A stretch of 11,771 bases of DNA from JAQGMO01 sp050954505 (GTDB taxonomy: Bacteria; Pseudomonadota; Gammaproteobacteria; Burkholderiales; Burkholderiaceae_D), in contig JBPBPY010000057.1 in the NCBI GenBank assembly GCA_050954505.1, positions 1 to 11,771 of the forward strand. Reading direction: 5' to 3'. Positions 6,379-11,771 of the stretch are shown here, one piece after another. The translations under genes and the position numbers were made by a program. The notes beneath the pieces are model-generated. The model was not told where the DNA came from. It did no database searches and was given only the letters and a program-made list of their open reading frames with translations. The number at the start of each line of letters is the position of its first letter. The stretch's first letter is position 1.

Positions 6379-8522
6379 GCGCGCTGCACAGCCCCCTGTG
6401 GCATCGGGTCGAGGACCTGCGCCCGCATCTGCGCGCGCAGGTCAGTGTGCAGCGCCAGCTGCATCGGGGCGAAGTCTGGCATCAGCTGGCCGATGCCTCC
6501 ACCGGCCGGCGCCACCGGCTCAATGAGCAAGCCTGGCAATTCGTTGGCAGCCTGGACGGCGAGACCAGCGTCGGCGTGGCCTGGACCCGGCTGTTGGCGC
6601 AATGCGCCGACGGGGCACTGACGCAGAATGAAGCCATTGCCGTGCTCGAGCAGCTGAGCGGTGCCGAACTGCTGGCTGCCGACCTGCCGCCGGACATTGG
6701 CGCCCAATTTCGCCAGAAACAGCAGCGCGACCGGCGCAGCCGCTGGATGGCGCTGAACCCGTTTTCGATACGCCTGCGGCTGTTCGACCCGACGCCGCTG
6801 TTGCGGCGCGCCGATTCGCTGCTGCCCTGGCTGTTTTCGCGTAGTGCCCTGCTGTTGTGGGTGCTGCTGATCCTGCCGGCCTTGCCGCTGGCGGCAAGCA
6901 GCTGGAATGAACTGCGCGCCTTTGCCGCCAGCCACGTCGAATCGCCACGCTTTTTGCTCATCGCCTGGTGCCTGTACCCGGTCATCAAGGCCCTGCACGA
7001 AGCCGGCCATGCACTGGCGGTGCGGCGCTGGGGCGGGGCGGTGCACGACGTCGGCATGACACTGTTCGTGCTGGTGCCCGTGCCGTACGTGGATGCCTCG
7101 GCCGCCTCCGGTTTTCCACACCGCTCGCAGCGTGCGGTCGTCAGTGCCATTGGCATCATGATCGAGTTGCTCATCGCGGCGCTGGCGCTGTTCGCCTGGA
7201 ATGCACTGCAGCCGGGCCTGCTGCGCGATGTCGCCTTTGTCTCCATGCTCATTGCCGGGCTGTCGACGATTGTCTTCAACGGCAATCCGCTGCTGCGTTT
7301 CGACGGTTATTTCCTGCTTTGCGATCTGTTCGATCTGCCCAACCTCGACCAGCGCAGCCGCTCCTGGTGGCGCGCCGCCCTGCAACGGCGCTTGCTGGGC
7401 AGCACAACCGAACTGGTCATGCTGGCGCCGGGCGAGCGCAAATGGATGGTGCTGTATGCGCCGCTGGCGTGGAGTTTCCGGCTGGCCCTGGCGATCCAGA
7501 CCATGTTCTGGGGCGCTGCCAAATCGGTGCTGCTTGGCGCCGTGATGGCATTGCTGTTCGTCGGCCTGATGCTGCTCGCGCCGCTGCGGGTGGTGCTGGG
7601 CATGCTTGGCAGCCCGGCTGCGGGGGCCGATACCGCGCGGCAACGGCGCGCGCGCCGGATGCTTGCTGCGGCGCTGGTGCTGGTGCTGCTGGCCTTGTGC
7701 GTGGTGCCGATGCCGTTTGGCACCACTGCCCAGGCCGTGGTGTGGCTGCCCGAACATGCCCAGGTACGGGCCGGCAGTGCCGGTTTTCTGCAAACCCTGA
7801 ACGTCGCCGATGGCCAGCAGGTCACGGCAGGGCAGGCGCTGGCGCAGCTGGAAGACCCGGCCCTGGTGGCCAGCTATGCGCAGGCGCAGAGCCGGCTGGA
7901 GGCCCTGCGCAGCGAGCAGTACCAGGTGTTGCGTGCGTCCCGCACCCAGGCCGCAAGCCTGGAGCAGGCCATTGCACACGGTGAGGACGAGGCCGCACGC
8001 ATGGCCGAGCGCATCGCACTGCTGACGGTACGCAGCGCCGTCGCCGGGCGGGTGGTGCTGGTGCGCCAGGAAGACCTGCCTGGCAGCTATTTGCGCCAGG
8101 GTGCCCTGCTTGGTTATGTGGTCGAGCCCGGCATGGCCAGTGTGCGTGCCGTGGTGCCGCATGCGGATGCCGCGCTGGTGCGCGAGCGCACCAAAGCCAT
8201 GTCGGTGCGTCTGGACGACCAGCCCGAAGCGGTGTTTGCGGCGCGCCTGGAGCATGATGTGCCGGCGGCCAGCCAGACCTTGCCCAGCGCCGCGCTGGCC
8301 GACCGCAACGGTGGCGTCATGATGACCGATCCGATGGACACGGACCATTTGAAAACACTCGAACCGTTTTTCATGTTCGATGCAACCCTGCCGGCACTGC
8401 CACTCTCGCGCATCGGCGGACGCGGCTGGGCCTACTTCGATTTCGGCCGCGAGCCGCTGGCGCAGCAATGGCTGCAAATGCTGCGCCTGGTGCTGGTGCA
8501 GCGCTTCGGTGGAGCAAGCTGA
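6375..8522 (+). CDS. PqqD-like domain / M50 (site-2 type) zinc metalloprotease / HlyD-like adaptor fusion
   Basis: The protein has 715 residues in three parts. Residues about 30-105 resemble PqqD, the peptide-binding fold of RiPP recognition elements. A polytopic membrane part follows, with helices near 156-175, 195-215, 255-275, 287-303, 364-405 and 428-446. It carries the zinc site HEAGH (208-212) and the second M50 motif NGNPLLRFDGYF (N302, P305, D310), as in 'putative peptide zinc metalloprotease' (YydH-like) proteins. The periplasmic C-terminus is HlyD-like: a lipoyl half with GFLQTLNVADGQQVTAGQAL (470-489), a helical hairpin (495-550), a second half from VRSAVAGRVV (552-561) and a barrel. 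All expected metal ligands are present, so it should be catalytically competent; the substrate is unknown. The start at 6375 overlaps the previous stop as ATGA; a GTG at 6354 is in frame but less likely. The next gene starts 1 nt after its stop. Confidence 0.92.
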   Translation: MSALHSPLWHRVEDLRPHLRAQVSVQRQLHRGEVWHQLADASTGRRHRLNEQAWQFVGSLDGETSVGVAWTRLLAQCADGALTQNEAIAVLEQLSGAELLAADLPPDIGAQFRQKQQRDRRSRWMALNPFSIRLRLFDPTPLLRRADSLLPWLFSRSALLLWVLLILPALPLAASSWNELRAFAASHVESPRFLLIAWCLYPVIKALHEAGHALAVRRWGGAVHDVGMTLFVLVPVPYVDASAASGFPHRSQRAVVSAIGIMIELLIAALALFAWNALQPGLLRDVAFVSMLIAGLSTIVFNGNPLLRFDGYFLLCDLFDLPNLDQRSRSWWRAALQRRLLGSTTELVMLAPGERKWMVLYAPLAWSFRLALAIQTMFWGAAKSVLLGAVMALLFVGLMLLAPLRVVLGMLGSPAAGADTARQRRARRMLAAALVLVLLALCVVPMPFGTTAQAVVWLPEHAQVRAGSAGFLQTLNVADGQQVTAGQALAQLEDPALVASYAQAQSRLEALRSEQYQVLRASRTQAASLEQAIAHGEDEAARMAERIALLTVRSAVAGRVVLVRQEDLPGSYLRQGALLGYVVEPGMASVRAVVPHADAALVRERTKAMSVRLDDQPEAVFAARLEHDVPAASQTLPSAALADRNGGVMMTDPMDTDHLKTLEPFFMFDATLPALPLSRIGGRGWAYFDFGREPLAQQWLQMLRLVLVQRFGGAS
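8511..8514 (+). promoter_or_regulatory. Ribosome binding site of the SecA-like gene
   Basis: GGAG lies 9 nt before the ATG at 8524, inside the last codons of the M50 gene. It fixes the start of the SecA-like protein and rules out the upstream in-frame extension (8380-8523), which is an out-of-frame reading of the M50 gene rich in Cys and Trp. Confidence 0.7.
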
Positions 8523-8523
8523 G

Positions 8524-10677
8524 ATGAAGACTTTCCTGCCCATCAACACTGCAGTCTCGGCCGGCCAGCGCAACCCCGCCGGTGTGCGCCTGCCGTCCAG
8601 CCCGCTGTCCCAGCGCGCGGTGACGGGCACGCGCGGACGCGCCAACCAGAGGCGTGCGGCGCTGCCGTGGCCCATGCCCGGCCTGCTGCTGGGTGACTAT
8701 CCCATGCGCCCGGAGCGCGACGGCGACGATGGTTTTGCCTTGGGCAGTTTGCGCTACCTGGGTGCACGCCTGCGCGCCCATGCCGGCTTGAACGAGCGCA
8801 AGATGCAGGGCTTCATCCGCCGGGTGCGGCAGCTGGAAGCACAATATCGGAACGAAGACCGCAACGATGCCCAGGTGGCAGCCTCGGCCCTGGCGCGCCT
8901 GACGACGCTGCGCGCCCTGCTGGCTCGCGACGGCGCAACCGAAGCGCTGCTGGCGCAGGCGTTTGCAACAGTCACGCTGGCCTGCCGGCAAGCGTTGGGC
9001 CTGGCCCCCCATGATTGCCAGCTGTTTGCCGCGCGCGTCTTGCTCGACGCCCGGCTGGCGGAAATGGCCACCGGCGAAGGCAAAACCCTGGCAGCCGGGA
9101 TTGCCGCCACCGTTGCCGCACTGGCCGGCGTGCCTGTGCATGTCATGACGGCCAACGACTACCTGGTTGGCCGCGATGCCGCCAGCCTGGCGAAACTGGC
9201 CGGCATTTTCGGCCTGCGCGTGGGGGCAGTTACCCAGGCCATGGATCTTGGCGCCCGGCGCGCCGCCTATGCCTGCGACATTGTCTACTGCACCGCCAAG
9301 GAACTGGCGTTCGATTATCTGCGCGACTGCGTCGCCGCGCGCGGCAACGCGGGTCCGCCGCTGCTGCGTGGCTTGTGCATGGCCATCATCGATGAAGCCG
9401 ACGCCATCCTGATCGATGAAGCGCGGGTGCCGCTGGTGCTTTCCCGGTCGCTGGCCGCACCGCTGGAGAGTTCAGGCGTGCAGCCGGATGACGCGGCAGG
9501 TGCTGGCCAGCCGTGCCACTATTCACTGGCCTGGGAATTGGCCTGCCGTCTTCAGGCCGGCACCGATTACAGCCTCGATGCTACCGCCATGCGCGCCAGC
9601 CTGAGCGCATCCGGGCGCGCGCTTGCGGCGCAATTGATGGCGCAGTCGCCTGCGCACTGGCGCACCCACGGACATTGCGAAGAACTGGTTTGCCTGGGCC
9701 TGGTGGCGCGTGAACTGCTGCACAGCGGGCGTCAATACCATGTCCGCGACGGCAAGGTGCTGCTGATCGATGAAACCACCGGCCGCATCGCCGAAGGGCG
9801 TGCGTGGTCCGGCGGCCTGCAGCAGCTGGTGGAATGCAAGGAAGGCTGCGCGCCAACGCCGCTGCTGCGTACCCAGGCCCAGATCACCTACCAGCGCCTG
9901 CTGCCGCGCTATCATTTTTTATGCGGCATGAGCGGCACGCTCGGTGAAGCGCGCCGCGAGCTGCATGCAGTCTACGGCTTGACTGTCCGGGTGGTGCCGC
10001 GCCATCGTCCGGGACAACGGCGCCAGTTGCCAAGCACGGTCTGCGCCAGTGCCGCAGCACAGTGGCGGGCGGTTGCCGCACGGGTGGCCACGCTGCATGC
10101 GGCCGGGCGTCCGGTTCTGGTGGGTACCGATTCGATCGGCGACTCGCGCCTGCTGGCGGCCGAATTGCGCCGGGCCGGACTGGCGCATGTGCTGCTCGAT
10201 GCCAGCCAGGACCGCCATGAAGCGGCCATCGTTGCGCGTGCCGGTCTTGCCGGCGCCATCACGGTGGCGACCAACCTGGCCGGCAGGGGTACCGATATCG
10301 CACTGGCGCCGCAGCAGGTGTCATTGGGCGGCCTGCATGTCATGAGCTGCCAGCAAAACGACGCCGCGCGCATGGACCGCCAGCTGGCCGGGCGCTGCGC
10401 GCGCCAGGGCGAGGCCGGCAGTGTGGAAACCTTCATCACCCCGGACGGCCGCCTGACGGCGCGCGGTGGTGCCGGCGCCGCACTGGTGCGCCTGGCTGCC
10501 GCCGGTTTGCAGCCGGGCACTGCCGCAGCGGGCGGCTGGCGCGGTCTCTGCGCGGCGGCCGGTTTGCGCCTGGCACAGGCGGCGCAGGAACGCCGGCAAT
10601 GCCGTGAACGAATACAGATGCTGCGCAACGACAGGCTGGCTGCCCGCTGGTTTGCCTTTGGCGGTCATAAGGAATAG
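8524..10677 (+). CDS. SecA-like ATPase lacking the C-terminal scaffold, wing and zinc tail
   Basis: The protein has 717 residues, against about 840-900 for housekeeping SecA. SecA motifs appear in order: Q-motif-like HDCQL (Q166), Walker A MATGEGKT (181-188), Walker B DEAD (290-293) with the SecA-specific LIDEARVPLVLS, and a cross-linking-type insert. The insert re-enters at YHVRDGKVLLIDETTGRI (405-422). MSGT (469-472), TNLAGRGTDIAL (583-594) and the arginine-finger motif QLAGRCARQG (620-629; usually GRSGRQG) follow. The helical scaffold is cut short: a single helix like its first one (QERRQCRERIQML) is followed by the end. The two-helix finger, wing and zinc/SecB-binding tail are thus absent. 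The first 60 residues are Arg/Pro-rich and unlike SecA. Canonical SecA pushes preproteins through SecYEG. Here the motor is probably active but must couple differently, perhaps to the neighbouring membrane proteins. No frameshift is apparent: the next gene starts at once with its own Shine-Dalgarno. Confidence 0.9.
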   Translation: MKTFLPINTAVSAGQRNPAGVRLPSSPLSQRAVTGTRGRANQRRAALPWPMPGLLLGDYPMRPERDGDDGFALGSLRYLGARLRAHAGLNERKMQGFIRRVRQLEAQYRNEDRNDAQVAASALARLTTLRALLARDGATEALLAQAFATVTLACRQALGLAPHDCQLFAARVLLDARLAEMATGEGKTLAAGIAATVAALAGVPVHVMTANDYLVGRDAASLAKLAGIFGLRVGAVTQAMDLGARRAAYACDIVYCTAKELAFDYLRDCVAARGNAGPPLLRGLCMAIIDEADAILIDEARVPLVLSRSLAAPLESSGVQPDDAAGAGQPCHYSLAWELACRLQAGTDYSLDATAMRASLSASGRALAAQLMAQSPAHWRTHGHCEELVCLGLVARELLHSGRQYHVRDGKVLLIDETTGRIAEGRAWSGGLQQLVECKEGCAPTPLLRTQAQITYQRLLPRYHFLCGMSGTLGEARRELHAVYGLTVRVVPRHRPGQRRQLPSTVCASAAAQWRAVAARVATLHAAGRPVLVGTDSIGDSRLLAAELRRAGLAHVLLDASQDRHEAAIVARAGLAGAITVATNLAGRGTDIALAPQQVSLGGLHVMSCQQNDAARMDRQLAGRCARQGEAGSVETFITPDGRLTARGGAGAALVRLAAAGLQPGTAAAGGWRGLCAAAGLRLAQAAQERRQCRERIQMLRNDRLAARWFAFGGHKE
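10669..10674 (+). promoter_or_regulatory. Ribosome binding site of the third adaptor gene
   Basis: AAGGAA overlaps the last codons of the SecA-like gene and sits 7 nt before the ATG at 10682. It selects this start over the ATG two codons later (10688), and shows that the upstream in-frame extension back to 10466 is not translated. Confidence 0.7.
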
Positions 10678-10681
10678 GACA

Positions 10682-11638
10682 ATGGACATGACCAAGATCT
10701 TCAATGTTTGCGCCCGGCCCGCCAGCAGGATGCTGCCGGCAATGCTGTTGCTCGGTGCTGCCGCAGGCCTGAGTTCGCAGCACAGTCTGGCCGCCGGCCC
10801 GATAGGCTGCCTGATCGAACCCGAGCGCACTGCCGAGCTTGGCAGTCCGTCGATCGGGGTCATCAAGTCCATGCTGGTGGAGCGCGGCGACCATGTGCGC
10901 AAGGGGCAGGTGATTGCCGTGCTGCGCGACGACATTGAACGGGCCTCGCTCGATGTGGCCCATTCGCGCGCTGTCGCCGATGCCGAAGTGCGTGCCGCCC
11001 AGGCCGGCGCCGATCTGGCCAACCAGCGCCGCAAACGCGCCATCGATTTGCAGGCCAAGGGTTTCATTGCTTCGCAGGCGCTGGAACAAACCATCAGCGA
11101 AACCCGGGTGGCGGAAGAAAAGCTGCTGCAGGCACGCGAACAAAAACGCGCGCTGGAAAAGGAGTCGGCACTGGCTGAGGTACGCCTGGGGGAGCGCTCG
11201 ATCCGCAGCCCCTTCGATGGCGTGATTGTTGAGCGTTATTTCACTGCCGGCGAGCGGGTCGAGGAAAAGCCGATGGTGCGGGTCGCGCGCATCGATCCGC
11301 TGCGGGTGGAAGTGGTCATGCCCAGCGCCATGTATGGCAGCGTCCACGCCGGCACCCAGGCGCGCGTGATTCCGGACCTGGCCGGCATGGCGCCGATTGC
11401 AGCCACCGTTGCACTGGTCGACAAGGTGCTCGATGCCGCCAGCAGCACCTATCGCGTGCGCCTGCTGCTGCCCAACCCGACTGGCAGCATTCCTGCCGGC
11501 TTGCGCTGCCATATCGAATTTGCCGGACTCGAAGGCAGCACTGCACCGGGCAGCAGGAAAGACCTGGCCAAGGCAGCCGCCGGGCGCACGGCGCCACCGA
11601 GTCCAACACCGCTGGCAGCGGGAAAACTGCAGCCCTGA
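10682..11638 (+). CDS. Secreted periplasmic adaptor protein (HlyD/RND membrane-fusion type)
   Basis: The protein has 318 residues with a Sec signal peptide: a basic N-region, the hydrophobic run MLPAMLLLGAAAGL (17-30) and likely cleavage after LAA (38/39). There is no lipobox, so it should be soluble in the periplasm. The mature N-terminus GCLIEPE leads into the first lipoyl half, GVIKSMLVERGDHVRKGQVI (59-78). A helical hairpin follows (about 85-170), then the second lipoyl half from IRSPFDGVIV (174-183), a barrel (about 200-285) and a Pro/Ala-rich tail. Unlike the other two adaptors of the operon it has no membrane anchor, so it may complete a mixed adaptor ring or act with a transporter encoded elsewhere. 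It begins 4 nt after the SecA-like stop. Its own stop overlaps the ATG of a five-codon ORF as TGATG. Confidence 0.92.
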   Translation: MDMTKIFNVCARPASRMLPAMLLLGAAAGLSSQHSLAAGPIGCLIEPERTAELGSPSIGVIKSMLVERGDHVRKGQVIAVLRDDIERASLDVAHSRAVADAEVRAAQAGADLANQRRKRAIDLQAKGFIASQALEQTISETRVAEEKLLQAREQKRALEKESALAEVRLGERSIRSPFDGVIVERYFTAGERVEEKPMVRVARIDPLRVEVVMPSAMYGSVHAGTQARVIPDLAGMAPIAATVALVDKVLDAASSTYRVRLLLPNPTGSIPAGLRCHIEFAGLEGSTAPGSRKDLAKAAAGRTAPPSPTPLAAGKLQP

Positions 11639-11655
11639 TGCAGGCCATGCCATGA
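11638..11655 (+). other. Five-codon mini-ORF linking two operon genes
   Basis: ATG at 11638 overlaps the stop of the third adaptor gene (TGATG). The frame reads MQAMP and ends at TGA 11653-11655, which overlaps the ATG of the next gene at 11652 (ATGA). This could relay ribosomes from one gene to the next by successive termination-reinitiation, or it may be chance. No product is claimed. Confidence 0.3.
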
Positions 11656-11771
11656 AGCTGCCGCTACCCGCTTCGTTGCCTGCAGCGCCGCTGCGCCCGC
11701 ACCGGCAGCGGGCTGGCGAACGGCTGCAGGGCAGGGCGCAAGGCTTGCTGGCGCGCCTGTTGCAGCCGTTC
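11652..11771 (+). CDS. Start of a further operon gene, product unknown (3' end cut off by the window)
   Basis: Forty codons are open from ATG 11652 to the window end, with AGG (11642-11644) 7 nt upstream. The peptide begins MKLPLPASLPAAPLRPH and continues with an Arg/Gln/Leu-rich, probably amphipathic helix ending LLARLLQPF. It shows no signal peptide or recognisable domain. Position and spacing suggest it belongs to the same operon and may encode the missing partner (channel, enzyme or transporter), but the sequence seen does not identify it. Another frame is also open through this short stretch, so the call is tentative. Confidence 0.45.
   Translation, partial: MKLPLPASLPAAPLRPHRQRAGERLQGRAQGLLARLLQPF

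Noticed and set aside
6057..8675. An uninterrupted 872-codon frame on the minus strand opposite the M50 gene
   Set aside because: Its translation is dominated by Gln, His, Arg and Gly with no domain, as expected for the antisense shadow of GC-rich coding DNA. The plus-strand protein has clear motifs throughout.
10466..10681. An upstream in-frame extension of the third adaptor
   Set aside because: It overlaps the SecA-like gene out of frame, and the true start at 10682 has AAGGAA and a normal signal peptide.
10500..10700. A frameshift that artificially truncates a full-length SecA
   Set aside because: After the stop, no frame continues with SecA-like scaffold sequence. The next gene begins within 4 nt with its own Shine-Dalgarno and signal peptide.
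10436..11653. A 405-codon minus-strand frame opposite the third adaptor gene
   Set aside because: It is a shadow of the plus-strand gene; no domain or ribosome binding site supports it.
1..11771. Insertion sequences, CRISPR arrays, tRNA or rRNA genes
   Set aside because: No transposase, regularly spaced repeat, flanking inverted repeat or tRNA/rRNA-like sequence was seen on reading through.

Overview
The DNA is GC-rich, with codon use dominated by CTG, GGC and GCC, and it encodes typical Gram-negative proteins. These include LivF, a bacterial RIO kinase of the Pseudomonas/Burkholderiales type, TspO, and inner-membrane/periplasmic adaptors. The best guess is a betaproteobacterium of the Burkholderiales, perhaps Oxalobacteraceae. 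That placement rests on overall protein flavour only.

Left part (1-4757): the end of a branched-chain amino acid ABC transporter ATPase gene (livF) is followed 6 nt later by a RIO-family protein kinase gene. This gene meets a convergent tspO/MBR gene with no base between the two stop codons. Beyond a 132-bp gap that carries the tspO promoter lies a long SNF2-family helicase gene, also on the minus strand. These look like ordinary chromosomal genes.

Right part (4758-11771): a divergent promoter region leads into a tightly packed plus-strand operon that continues past the window edge. Its genes encode, in order: (1) a cytosolic GAF domain, one membrane helix and a HlyD-type periplasmic adaptor; (2) a PqqD-like (RiPP-recognition-type) domain, an M50/site-2-type membrane zinc metalloprotease with intact HEAGH and N-x-x-P-x4-D-G motifs, and a second HlyD-like adaptor; (3) a SecA-like ATPase with all helicase motifs that stops at the start of the helical scaffold, so it lacks the two-helix finger, wing and zinc tail; (4) a soluble periplasmic adaptor with a signal peptide; (5) the first 40 codons of a further gene. 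Junctions are ATGA, 1 nt, 4 nt and a TGATG...ATGA relay, so the products are probably made together.

The inferred picture is an envelope machine. A SecA-derived motor would feed or remodel a peptide or protein substrate, an intramembrane metalloprotease with a peptide-binding head would process or guide it, and three different HlyD adaptors would bridge towards an outer-membrane channel. No ABC/RND pump, outer-membrane channel or obvious substrate gene is complete in the window. They may lie downstream or elsewhere. I know of no characterised system with this composition, and this is the part of the window most worth study.
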